Shown here: positions 1 to 10,203 of the stretch, in pieces | Layout of the letters: every line of letters starts with the position of its first letter | How positions within the stretch are numbered: position 1 is the first letter of the stretch | Assembly (NCBI GenBank): GCA_026119935.1 | Contig: JALRMH010000009.1 | Coordinates: forward strand, 248,001-312,000 | DNA: 64,000 bases | From: Endothia cerciana | Taxonomy: Eukaryota > Ascomycota > Sordariomycetes > Diaporthales > Cryphonectriaceae | Direction of reading: 5' to 3' | Made by a program: the position numbers and the translations under genes | The notes under the pieces: generated by a model | What the model saw: only the letters and a program-made list of their open reading frames with translations | Database searches by the model: none | Told to the model about the DNA's origin: nothing

Positions 1-342
1 GCCGTATGGACTGATGAATCAGGGCACTCGACGCCGACCAAAGCGCCGCGGATGCCTTGGGCCGACGACGAGCCATCAGAGGAGGCGGCGGCTGAATACT
101 CGACCGATGAGAAGGCGGAGGAGCGGTTCTCGCTCCATGGTGGTGTTCACCATGAGCAGGAACTAGAAAACCAGCACAATGAAAGCCGCAACCTACTTGC
201 AAGCGGTCGGAGGATAACACACGTGTTTCCTTGGATGCCGGCGGAGGAGGTCGAGCCATCGCCGGGGCGAAATGCGGAGACTGATTCCAATCATACATCG
301 GAGGAGGCACTGCCATTGACGCATCCCACAAGGTTTATTTAA
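1..342 (+). CDS. possible C-terminal part of an acidic hypothetical protein, cut by the window edge
   Basis: The frame is open from base 1 to a stop at 340-342, with an in-frame ATG at 52. The translation is acidic and low in complexity (runs such as DDEPSEEAAAEY), and no domain is recognisable. The opposite strand also has fairly open frames here, so composition alone could explain the length. It may be the 3' end of a gene lying left of the window or a chance frame. No function is proposed. Confidence 0.2.
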   Translation, partial: AVWTDESGHSTPTKAPRMPWADDEPSEEAAAEYSTDEKAEERFSLHGGVHHEQELENQHNESRNLLASGRRITHVFPWMPAEEVEPSPGRNAETDSNHTSEEALPLTHPTRFI

Positions 343-2337
343 GCAGCACGCTGAGAAAGGAGTTTCGGGGTAAGGGAGTGTTGCTTGCAACACAACACAC
401 CATAGATCAACCTTTGTCTTTGAATAACCACGGTGATTGTATGTTGATAATACCCAGAATTACTTTGACTTTTATTCGCACGCGTTGAATAGGCCATAAT
501 CTCTTATATAATAACTCGAGACAAGAGTCCATGGGGTGCAATATCGTGCTGTGCTTCTCAAAAGCTATAAGTATGGTAATTATTCTAATAGCCCATTTTC
601 TCTATTCAGTCCAGCCTCACTCCTCCAAGTATCCCTGAATGCCTCACCTGGCTAGCTGAGGGTCAGGTATAGGCACGTGCTCCCACATAAGCGTACAGAA
701 CTAATATTGCATATCAGGCCGCAAAATCAGATATCAGCTGCGGACATTGTGACAGCTCTAAACCGATGGCCATCCCTGGTGCTGACGAGGAATGATGTTG
801 GCTATTTGGCTGCGTAGAAGGTAGCCGCTCACAGAGATTACCACTTTGGCCTGGCCCGTCTCTTGAACCATCAGTTCTCTACGGTATAATACTTAAATCG
901 GGCTATCTTCGGCTTGTGACTGCCTCCAGGGCACTCATATGGCTCATGATTACAGATCTCGATGGTGGAACTCGACCGATGGCTCATGGTTGCGGATGTT
1001 GAATTGTGAGGCTTAAGCACTGCTACCCAAAACCGCGAATTTATATAGCTTGACCATTCCGAACTATGCAACTTGAGGCAAGATCATTTCGAAAGGCCCG
1101 GTGGCAGGGCGTAGTGCTAGTGAAAATCGTAGCATGCCTCTAGTTGTGGAGCTCACCAGGCACCGCTTAACATGAGCTTGCTAGCACGGTAGGTCTCTTG
1201 CAGTCATTTGTCCTTGACCTCATGTAGATCCTTAGCGCATGCTATTTCACATATAAGGCAGGGTGCCTCAACGGTGCAGGCGGAGAGCTTCCAGACGCTC
1301 ACCTGTACAGCATGTATTGCCTGTGCAACGATGACGTGGGCGGGTGAGACGGATCACCTTGGTGCCATTATTGGTGACTTTGGCAGGAAGTGTAACAAGC
1401 TGGACAACAGCTGGTACTGTAAGTCTTCGTAGCCTGGCTACTTGGAAGTAAAAAAAACCCGGTGCTTTGCCTCGAATGGGTGAATTTAGAGGTACTGAAC
1501 CTGCGAACAGACAGCGGTGTCTCGAGTCCCGGAAGCAGCCACATTCTGTCCTGCCTTTGGATTGACTGGGATGGCGAACATCCCTACACGGCAGTTCAGG
1601 TCAACTGGTTCAACATGAAGGCGAACAAGCAGGACACGCGCCTCAAAAAGAATGTCTCCAACCTCAACTATGTCATCTGTAACTCTCCAACCTTCACAGT
1701 TTGTAGGTGGAATCAAGTGCATCGAGTTTACCTATTCTTCATCACCTTCTACTTTCTACATAGACCCTCTATCTCTCCCCTTGTCGTCCCTCCAAATACC
1801 TTGCAAAGCATACATGGCAGTTCTTTCCGATCCACTCAGCGATCCAATAATTGGCCAGCTCCGCCCACATTCAGTGAAGGTAGCTAATCACTTTGAGATA
1901 CATAGACACCCAGCCTGGCTATAAGGGGCCCCTCAGAATATGGGACCCGGTCCGCCTGCTACCCTGGTCAGCCCATCAATTGAAGCTTTACTATAAGCAG
2001 CCGTTTTGATGAGATTTTATCCCTTGGTTGAACCCACGCGTTGTATGACGGTCCTTGACTACCTAGGTAGGGTATGAGCGGACCCAGACACTTGTCGTCA
2101 ACCCGCAGCTACCCCTCGAAGGGACTTCTAACTCGGGAAACGCACAGGCCGACGTGGTCACAAATCAAAATCTCGTCCTCAGACAACTACTTCCTTGGCC
2201 CTCCGCCACCGATCCTTCCCACCTTCTGCGTCGCCTCCCTGTTGTACTCTTGTTGGAAAAACTTCCAAACGACGGCCGAAAGTTGTTGTCGTCAGTAATA
2301 TGAAGCACCCTCACCAGGACATCGAACTGTTCCTCTG
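343..2337. other. gene-poor stretch, no supported gene
   Basis: Only short frames without domain signatures are present. One plus-strand frame ending at 1432 has a cysteine-rich tail (CTACIACATMTW, then CNKLDNSWYC) that could be the remnant of a small secreted protein, but it has no convincing ATG or signal peptide. Nothing else can be supported. Confidence 0.5.
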
Positions 2338-2710
2338 TCAGCTGAGAGGATAACAGGTGGGAGACTCTACTACCACCCCGATGCCTGCCGTCGCGACAAC
2401 CTCCGAAGATGCACTAACGGGGGTGGGCAGGGTCGATGGGCACATAGACATCGCTGGCTTTGAGGATAGCGAGGATGGCTACGATGGTCCAGATGGATTT
2501 GTCGAGGCAAACACCTACAAAGACCCCGGGCTCGACGCCAAGCTCAACCAACTGCAAGGCGAGGGACGACGCGCACGTGTCCACCTCGGCATAGGTCAGG
2601 GGCTGGTTCGGGGAGCAGACAGCCTTGGCGTCGGGTTGTTGGAGCACCTGGTGCTCGAAGAGACGGTGGAGGCATGCTTGAAACTGAGAAATGGGACTTA
2701 TGAACAACAT
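2338..2710 (-). pseudogene. relic of a non-ribosomal peptide synthetase adenylation domain
   Basis: The minus-strand translation reads like the first part of an NRPS A domain. It has an N-terminal LFEHQVLQQPDAKAV, a core-A1-like LTYAEVD, and a core-A2-like ILKASDVYVPIDPAHPR. The frame then hits TAG at 2414-2416, right after PAHPR. Recognisable A-domain sequence resumes at once in another frame (ASSEVVATAGIGVVVESP) until a stop near 2338. No downstream A3-A10 cores, carrier domain or condensation domain follow. This is a short, frame-broken remnant: an intact A domain is about 500 residues and only about 120 survive. It is probably the residue of a former secondary-metabolite gene. Identification is by motif recognition only. 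Confidence 0.7.
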
Positions 2711-4007
2711 TTATATAGACCAGGCCCTCCTACCTAGAGCCCACATAGTACGATATTATCCACACAATCTCAGAAGAGGCTATGGGAGACTTGCCAAAGT
2801 TGACCTTGCAAAGCTAGTTGGTCTTTACGCAGGACTACGCAGGATGAAAGACCTTGTGCCTTTACGCCTAAACTTCAACAAGACGGTTTTGCTAACACTA
2901 CACACAGCTCTTTGTTCTATCATCGGCTTCTTCAACCCCAAGGTCGTTTTCGATGTCTGGACAACTCGACTCAATAGACTTGTCTACCATGTGCCATACC
3001 TATGAGGAATAAGAGACTTCGTGAGCATATAAAGAAAGGGTTGGATTTGTCCAGAAAAGAAGATATCTAACATAGGAGCATGAAAAGGGTGGTTTGAGTA
3101 GGCCATAGCGCTCCGGGTTAGGGTCTGGGAGCGCTATCCCCAATAGTACCTCAGAACATAAACTTATATTTCAACATCCTTCTATTGATGATCGAATGGC
3201 CTCTGCAGGTCCCCGTTGGAATCTGTCCATCTCTCGTCAATAGTTTACTACTCGGTTTGTTCTTCTCCAGATATCCGTTATATCGGTCGTGTTTCTACAT
3301 TTAGGGAACCGATCCTGCCCTTTACTATATAACAGGGCTTCTGATCTACATCGCAGCGTATCACTACCGAGAGGTTTGTGTGAGATCCTCCCCATAGGAC
3401 CTACCAAAGAAGCTTACCGTGGAGAGCGCGTCGCGCATCATAGCATAGAGCCTGGGGAAAGCTCTGTTTGGGAAGATGAAGATACCTTGCAATCACAGGA
3501 TGGCAAGGACTTACCATCCTCATCTCGCCAATCACAACACCCAGGCCGGCGGCAGCACACATGAAATTTGTTGAAATATAAGGCAGAGGCTTTAGCCTAT
3601 AAAGCGACTATTATGATATGCTGGAGTAATATATAAATATGAGGTTGGTATATGTTCCGTTGCGATATTGATTGGGAGCCCTGGTTAAGAACCACATGGA
3701 GTATTGTCCCGTGAACAGGGCAGGTTTGTTGGAAATAGTCAGGAGGCCTGGTAATTCGGGTGTTTGGTCAGCGCTGTACCATGCAGGCATATACCAATGC
3801 GGTCGCTTTTAAACCTCACTTAGTGCCTATGCTGATCTTTTGAGGCCATGTCCTCTTGTTAGCAACAGGTGTCACTTTTTCACACTGTCGCTATGTGCCG
3901 CATTGTTCAACGGATTTACGCCTGCGGGAAGTCCCTGGACTCGTGATACCGTACCCGACACCCTTAAAACGCTCTTCGCGGTGACCAAAACGGACCCGAA
4001 CAAGCTA
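2711..4007. other. intergenic stretch, no supported gene
   Basis: It contains a strong hairpin (annotated separately) and short unlinked frames. The longest is a 104-codon plus frame ending at 3005, with no domain features and no good start context. TpA-rich segments suggest old, mutated DNA. Confidence 0.5.
3105..3137. repeat. perfect 10-bp inverted repeat (hairpin)
   Basis: ATAGCGCTCC at 3105-3114 is repeated as its exact reverse complement GGAGCGCTAT at 3128-3137, leaving a 13-nt G-rich loop. It lies in an intergenic region. It could be a transcript hairpin, a protein-binding palindrome or the footprint of an excised element. Confidence 0.75.
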
Positions 4008-4157
4008 TTACTCATCCTCCTTGTGGTACTTGTCCAGAACTCACAGATCCTTCCCCAGCTTCTGGATGTTGAGTACGACCTCCTCGCAGCCCGAAAGGAC
4101 GTAATACAGCATGTGCCCCGACACGGTGTCGCCGCCGCTGACGTTCTTCCACGCGTG
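4008..4157 (-). pseudogene. decayed coding fragment of unknown family
   Basis: The minus strand reads HAWKNVSGGDTVSGHMLYYV, continues in a protein-like way (SGCEEVVLNIQKLGKDL), meets an in-frame TGA, then continues VLDKYHKEDE before a stop. The composition looks like real protein, and the single TGA is what RIP would make from a TGG tryptophan codon. I do not recognise the family. A separate minus frame at 4266-4490 (RLAVVQADLGCAARLKLQIE) may belong to the same dead gene. Confidence 0.35.
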
Positions 4158-4757
4158 GGGTTACAAGGCTCCCTTTAGCACTTGTGAGGTTCCCCGACCG
4201 CTCCGCAAAAATTTGTGTCCTGGTTCCTGCTGAACAAAAGGACTCCTAATGGTATGACGGGCCATTTATTCGGGGGCCGTCACGTCTGGCCTGATTAGCC
4301 GGTGCTCGATTTGTAATTTAAGCCTCGCAGCGCATCCCAAGTCGGCCTGTACCACAGCAAGCCTTCGTGCTACCAAGCCAATTCCACCCTTGGAGTTTTG
4401 AAACTTGGCTTGGCCTACTGACAAGGCTGCGTTGAGTCCCGAGACTAGCCCTGCGATCCACGACTGGCTACTGTGAAACATGAGATCCAAAACAGGAGTG
4501 GGGGCCTGTCGTGACGACTGCCGTCGAGAGCAGGAAAAGGCCTCCTATCTCTCTGGCCGCAGTTAGGGACTTTTGCAATAGCCCACTGAATAAGGGATCC
4601 CTTACAATAAAGTCACTAGTCGAGGTGCTGACCTTTCTTAAAGACGACAGAGACGCTGCTGCGAGGGATCTATGCTGATGGATAGAAGAGTGAGGTGATC
4701 CCTAACCGGGGTCAAAGGTACCACCCTGCATCAACAGCCCTGTGCACGCGCAACACA

Positions 4758-5948
4758 ATGTCGCCCATCCGTAACTCTCGCGTTTCCCGCAATGGACAGA
4801 TACCCAGCAACTTCGTTCTGAACTGGCAGAGTTCGGCCAACCGAGGTGCCAGGCCATTGGTTCGGCGGCCGATGACGGCGTGCGAGAGGTGCCGCGCAGC
4901 AAAGGTCAAATGTTCTGGAGACGGCCAGCACGAATGCAACCGTTGCACCAGCCGGGGACTTGCTTGCAGATACACACAGCCGGCTTCGTCTCCAGGTCTT
5001 GCTTTCAGCCGCCCCGAGTCCCGTTCTTCCTCTCGACGTCGTCCGGATCGGACGACCCAGGACGAGGTTCAGATGGACTCTGGTGCCGACCCTGCCGCTT
5101 TCGACCAAGTACTGGGCGCGCCTCTTCGACCGACTGGTCTGCCATGAACGGCCTCCATCCAGAGAGCTCAGAGCACATGGACTGGGGCGCGGTGGATCTG
5201 GGTCTTGCCTGGGCATTTTCATCCCCAACCCATCAACCGAGCCCGACGGGCCTTGACCTATCTCGGGCCACCACCATTTCTACAACACCGTTAAACATGT
5301 CGGCCACCACGCCCAACAGCACACCTACACCCGATCAGGCCTTCCTCTCGAGCCGCGGTCTCCTCCCCCTCATAACCAGCACCACCGCGGCCGACCTCTC
5401 ATGGCAGGACCACCTCGGCTCGCGCAGCTGCCAATGCCGCGCGGGCCTCGCCCTGCTCATCCCCAACGCCAAAGCGGCACTGCAAGAGCGGCGGCTCGAC
5501 GAGGTCCTTCAAGGTGACGGGCGACGTGATCCGGCTGTGCCAGGATATTGTCGAGTGCAAGGGCTGCCGCGTCAACTGCCCCGACCTGATCTGCATCATG
5601 GCCGTGTTCCAGGAGGCGGATTCCTGCTTCGAGTGCATTGCCAAGGGCGACATCGACAGGGCCATCAGCGTGAGCATGGGGTCGTACAAGATGGCGGTGG
5701 GCGAGCACGACGTCAAGCACTGGCGGAGGATGCTGGTGATGCATTTGGTAAGGCGGGCCAACGAGCTGCTGGACTCGATCAGCGCAGGGGGCCAGGCCAT
5801 GCTGAAGGAGTTGGCGCCGGGGTGTCGGTTGGGGAGGGTGAATATCGAGTATTTGGAGGCGGTTATTGGGAATTCGAGGGACAATTTTCAGCACATCATG
5901 GAGGCATTCCAGGACGAAGAAAGGACTGATGACTCGCAGTGTCGGTGA
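4758..5948 (+). CDS. AflR-like Zn2Cys6 transcription factor with an apparent frameshift
   Basis: The ATG at 4758 opens a basic N-terminus followed by a Zn2Cys6 binuclear cluster at residues 42-70: ACERCRAAKVKC, then C60, C63 and C70. The linker is rich in Arg and Ser. The C-terminal half (CQCRAGLALLIPNAKAAL, then CQDIVECKGCRVNCPDLICI) resembles the aflatoxin-regulatory-protein domain of AflR-type pathway regulators. An intron of 56 nt (GTACTG donor at 5109, AG at 5163-5164) joins the zinc-cluster exon to the second frame. Near 5504-5508 the family reading moves to a third frame without any plausible intron: one extra C in GAGGTCCTTCAAG separates RLDEV from FKVTGDVIR. The gene is therefore either inactivated or carries a sequencing error. 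The stop is at 5946-5948. No intact biosynthetic genes lie nearby, only an NRPS relic upstream. The regulator class is clear; its functional state is not. Confidence 0.75.
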
Positions 5949-6310
5949 CTGCCGCGTATAGACACACAATCACCAGACATGACCTTCTCTCCCGACACCT
6001 CCTTTATGGAAGCCCTTGGCGTGCCCTTTCCGAGGCCAACTGCGACCTCGGTCATCGGCTCTGGCCATCGGGAAATTGATGACTATTACGGACAATATCC
6101 CTGAAATAGAACCTCCCGAGATCTCTCCTGAGATCCCTCTCGGAATCCTTTTCGAATCCATAAGATGTCGGCTTCGGTAAATCAGCGCCCCCGTCGGGTA
6201 TTGCATCGCGCCCCCTTCACTAGATTCTTAAACCGAAAGCAATATCAGTCTCCCCATCTCCCACAAAAAAAGCCAAAAAAAGCCAAAAAAAAAAAAGAGA
6301 GTCAGCTGTA
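5949..6310. other. 3' flank of the AflR-like gene, no gene
   Basis: GC-rich sequence gives way near 6250 to A-rich tracts (AAAAAAAGCCAAAAAAAGCC) directly before the TA-flanked mobile element. No coding frame with domain features is seen. Confidence 0.5.
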
Positions 6311-6781
6311 ATGGACACTGCTGGGTCCCTAGGGTCCTAGAGCAGAGACAGTATTAAGCGTATACCTTGAGCTATAATATCTAGAGTTTTTTATATAAGT
6401 ATTACTAGCAGTAAAGCTATTTAGATATCAAGACTAAATACTTAGACTAATAGTTAGAGAGCCCATAAGCAAATTATCTAATATGTAGGAAACATCCATC
6501 CTTATATATTCAGCTCTTTAGACTGAATTATTTCTAGCTTATAGTGATCTAGGTACCTGCATCTCTAACCTACACTGATTCCTTTATGATCCTCCCTATA
6601 GGAGGAAAGCAGTGAACTTTCTGCTATCCTTTACATAAGCAATGCTTGGGGCAAGGTGTTGAACCCGGCGCCTGTGGTTCCTGTTCCGTTCGTGTTGCGT
6701 GGGTTATAATAATTAATACCATCTCTGCTAATATAAACCCTTTGGATACTTCTAGGACCCTAGAGACCCAGCAGTGCTCAT
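6311..6781. mobile_element. MITE-like non-autonomous DNA transposon (TA target site)
   Basis: The left end starts ATGGACACTGCTGGGTCCCT at 6311. The right end, read in reverse complement from 6781, starts ATGAGCACTGCTGGGTCTCT. The inverted repeats extend over 31 nt (6311-6341 and 6751-6781) with 28 matches; all three differences are transitions. Both ends are bordered by TA (6309-6310 and 6782-6783), the target duplication expected of Tc1/mariner-type insertion. The 471-bp element has no transposase frame, and much of its interior is AT- and TpA-rich, as after RIP. A GC-richer patch near 6650-6710 may be captured or less mutated DNA. No second copy is seen in this window. Confidence 0.8.
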
Positions 6782-8019
6782 TATATTAGTTTCAGATGAG
6801 CCTCGGCCGAAAACACAGGACGGTGACATTACCTGCTTATTCCACGGGCGCAATGCACGCCGCCGTGTTACCGCCTTACCAACCGAGAGCTCGCGTACCT
6901 CTCCCAACGGCAACTCCGCATAGTCGTCTAAAGAGTTCAAGGCGTTCTCATCATCGAGGGATTCTTGGTTACGGAGATCGAGCAACATGCTAACTTAGCA
7001 AGAATAACAACTCAGTAGGTCAAGTGGATAAGCTGAGACCTGGAGAGACGATTCAGTATTTGGACAAATGATACGGGCAAAGAGAAAAGCGAACTTGTAT
7101 TTTCAAAATCACCCATATTGCGCAGCAGATGCCTAGCCCCCAGCGGGCGTACTGGGACGCTCTGCACAGTGCACTGCATTGCATCCTCCCACTCTATTCT
7201 ATAGTAGCCTCTGTGATGGATCCGGCGAGACAGAGCATATCCCGGCCACGCCAATCAATCAGGGCGTCGTCCATTCGCTGGAAGCCAAATGATCTGGTTC
7301 CTAGGAAGCGTTTTCTTGATAAGCCAGAATATGACAACCGATTTCCGGAAAACTGGTGGTGGGAAATGGGGCTAAGCTTGAAATGCACCGCATTTCCCCT
7401 TGGGAGTCAAGCCCGCCCAGGAGTGGTTGTCCCCAGTAGTCCTACTTCCCTTGACATGACAGTAATTGAAGCGAGCGCGACGTTGACGGGCTGTTCGAAG
7501 GCCAAAATAGTTTTTCGCTAAGATGTCCATCCATAATATACCTCAGTCTCCTTTCCAGCAGCACCAGCACCATCAACATCAATATAATTTCTGCTTCGTA
7601 AACAGGTCCGATGACAGGAACTAATGCGTTGTAAATACGCATGTTGTATCTAGGATGAAAGGTTATAGGATATGGCAATCAATGTCTTTGTTGTGTTCAT
7701 GAATGAAAATTTTCAAGGCAAACAATGCATACACTATAGCTTTGAAAACATACCCGCGAGTGATAAAGATATGAACGAAGAACTTGCACAATGGCTCTAT
7801 GGCTTCGCCTATTGCTCATGCATTTCAAGAGACGATTGCTGCTATAGTATGCAGGTTCAATGCGATTGAGCCACGACAGTTATCCCCCTAGCTTGCGTTT
7901 AAAGGCACATCGGTGCCGTCAGTTCGGAACTGTAGCCTTATGCTTGCAGAGTTGATGACTATCCCCCTCCAAGACGTACCTAAAGGTCTTCTTGCACATC
8001 TATACTTGCTCAAGCTCAA
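6782..8019. other. intergenic stretch, no supported gene
   Basis: Short frames only. A 65-codon ATG frame at 7672-7869 ends in a cysteine-rich tail (CSCISRDDCCYSM) but has no signal peptide, so it is not called. The region otherwise holds the 5' flank of the gene starting at 8020. Confidence 0.45.
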
Positions 8020-9129
8020 ATGAGTAATTCTTTGCCGTCTATTCTGCGCTCCCGAAGCAAGTCGGTACGTCACGGAGAGTGTTTAAATCGACTTCCGAGT
8101 TCGAACCATCGCCGCATTTGCGAGGGGCAACACCCAGTTGCCAGCTCTATGTTGCACACAACAGGCCGCGTCCAGACTCAGCAGACTAACAGTGTCATAC
8201 TGGGAGTGTCCTCTGGAACACAAGTCTCTCGCTTAAGGGAGAAATTGAGGTTTGTGAAGGATGCCTTGGACAAACTTGAAAGTCTTACGGCAGGCTGTGA
8301 CACATCTGATGTGATTTCCATAGGCACCGATGACGGTGCGCTTCCTGATCCCTCGATATCACTGGCGATCGGCCGCTGTCTTGCCGACCTTGACCATACC
8401 GCCTCAGCGTTTTGCGTGATTGTGGAGAGACTACATCCTCCTTGTTCGAGTGATGAAGGTATCTACAGGCTATCTTCACGTTTCGCAGTCCCCCGATTCG
8501 ACACTTCCGTTGCCGAAATTCTCGACTTAAATCTCAGGCATCCATCTACATACACAGCCGATGGAGTCTCTCACATGAACTGCTCTACATCAGACATCTA
8601 TCAGCCTGCTAGGTACTCAGCTCCATCAGAAGTCCCCCCTCCCCACGTGGCACCGCTCAAGTTGCGTCCTAGGACCCAATCTGCAAGTTCGAGCCGACAG
8701 ATCAACGGCGATGACAGTACGCCGCCACCATTTGAGAAGGAGATCCGTGCTTTGGACATGCAAATCATCGAGTCACCACGGCTCAGTATTCCATACTCGC
8801 CGAAGACACCTCAACGAGCTCTCAGCCGCCATCAGACTGCCGTTCCCCTTGACGAAGAACTCCTCGACACGCCATGCCCCGACATTCCGCGGAGCAGACC
8901 CATCTCGCTGCCCACACTGAACTCATTGAGTGTTGAACGTCGACAGTTTAGCACCGAATACAAGACCCAACGCCTCCGCAGCCTAAGAGCGATTTCCTCG
9001 ACGAAATGCAGCCACGTTGCTAATGGGTCAGTGATGGGAGCGGAGAGGGCGCAGGATGATCTGGAGCCATTACGGATGGACGAGCTGATGGCGTTCTTGA
9101 GGGACGGGAACAGCATGCGCGAATTGTAA
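8020..9129 (+). CDS. uncharacterised fungal protein, 369 aa
   Basis: A single uninterrupted frame runs from the ATG at 8020 to a stop at 9127-9129. Residues about 65-130 look folded (VSRLREKLRFVKDALDKLES, then a hydrophobic segment around LAIGRCLADLDHTASAFCVI). The middle and end are rich in Ser, Pro and Arg and probably disordered (for example PPPHVAPLKLRPR). The acidic/hydrophobic C-terminus (DDLEPLRMDELMAFLRDG) may be a short helix. There is no signal peptide, membrane segment or catalytic motif. I do not recognise the family. Length and codon use favour a real gene in an otherwise poor region. It could be a regulator or scaffold, but nothing in the sequence decides this. Confidence 0.6.
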   Translation: MSNSLPSILRSRSKSVRHGECLNRLPSSNHRRICEGQHPVASSMLHTTGRVQTQQTNSVILGVSSGTQVSRLREKLRFVKDALDKLESLTAGCDTSDVISIGTDDGALPDPSISLAIGRCLADLDHTASAFCVIVERLHPPCSSDEGIYRLSSRFAVPRFDTSVAEILDLNLRHPSTYTADGVSHMNCSTSDIYQPARYSAPSEVPPPHVAPLKLRPRTQSASSSRQINGDDSTPPPFEKEIRALDMQIIESPRLSIPYSPKTPQRALSRHQTAVPLDEELLDTPCPDIPRSRPISLPTLNSLSVERRQFSTEYKTQRLRSLRAISSTKCSHVANGSVMGAERAQDDLEPLRMDELMAFLRDGNSMREL

Positions 9130-9474
9130 CTATGCCAACTTGCTAGTTGCGGGTCGATCCGAATCCAGTGCCTAGCGACCAAGACCTGCTCTGGCAGGTA
9201 TCATTCTTTGTTTTGTTCCTATGTAAGTCTCTTTTGAGGTTTCGGACAATGGAAAAAGTCTCTGTCGATATTATTGTAGAACAGTAGGGCTATTAATAAA
9301 TAGCACGGAATCATAAAATCAATAGTTACCGAATTTGTGTACGCGGTATAGACTATATGCGCTAAGTGATACATATACCTGTTTCATCCACAAGATTCAA
9401 CTAGCTGGAAAAGATTTAATTAAGGCATAGGAAGTGCAAGCATGTCGATGTGATTTGTATTTACAAGAGAGGCA

Positions 9475-10203
9475 CTAGGAGCCACCATCAAGATAGTAAC
9501 TGAGAGTGTAATTCAAGAATGAACATTGCTGAGTCTCTGGAAAACTGATCGTTGGCGACGGATAATCTAGTTTCTTCGCCGGGCCAGAATTACCAGAGAC
9601 AAGATCCCACGGGCCCGTCTGCTGAACAGCCCTGGGTGTGCTGGTGTAACCACCTGCTTTCAAGTATTCCCCCTGAGGATTCAGCGAGCCACTCTTGGCG
9701 AACGCGGCGTAGTACCCACTGATGAGTTGGCTGGCCTGGAGATCGCGCCCGTCGCGGAGCGGGTCCTGGTTGCCATATGTGAAAACGAGATCACTGCCGT
9801 GAAGTCTGAAGTAGTTGCCCTCAGGGTTTGTCCCACCGTTCAAGCTTGGGCCTAGGTTGTCGGGGTCATAGCCCTCGTATGTTCGGTCTATATTGTAGTA
9901 GTACGCCACCGGGAACGCTCCAGATGTGGACGCGTCGAAGACGGTGGCTTCGTCGATGCAGAGGAATTGCAGGTCGGTCGAGACGCGCTGCGACACGTTA
10001 AAAGTATCGCAAGTGAGGTTGCCCGAGTCGTAATAAGGGAAGCCATGCTGAGGTCACCAAGGTTGACAGTCGCGTTGCTTTTCGAATTCGCCATCTGAAG
10101 ACGCACAGGAGCCAGCCTATCTTATCATAGTATACCTTTCATGGAGAATAGCCTCACGCCCTTTATAGGTGTTGTTAATCACAAAGCCATCCTGTCCCCC
10201 ATG
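9475..10203 (-). pseudogene. C-terminal remnant of a type-B carboxylesterase/lipase
   Basis: The minus strand keeps the last third of an alpha/beta-hydrolase carboxylesterase. An upstream exon reads HGGQDGFVINNTYKGREAIL. A second block reads MANSKSNATVNLGDLSMAS. The long final frame (9475-9996) contains the catalytic-His region FRLHGSDLVFTYGN and the usual C-terminal helix (LQASQLISGYYAAFAKSG). An intron-like GTATAC...TTCAG lies between the first two blocks, but the three blocks do not join in one frame. A stop immediately precedes the first block, and the N-terminal two thirds, with the nucleophile elbow GxSxG, are absent. This is a truncated, frame-broken gene. Confidence 0.75.

Noticed and set aside
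2050..2080. CCTAGGTAGG-like motif, similar to ones near 21900 and 55770
   Set aside because: Short motifs of this kind are scattered in intergenic DNA of such fungi; no regular spacing or shared gene context.
3115..3127. telomere-like GGGTTAGGG
   Set aside because: Only about one and a half units inside a hairpin loop; no array, so no evidence of an interstitial telomere.
4758..5948. AflR-like factor as the regulator of the HR-PKS cluster
   Set aside because: It lies 37 kb away across many housekeeping genes and its frame appears broken; no matching TCG-N5-CGA site was found in the parts of the cluster promoters I checked by eye.
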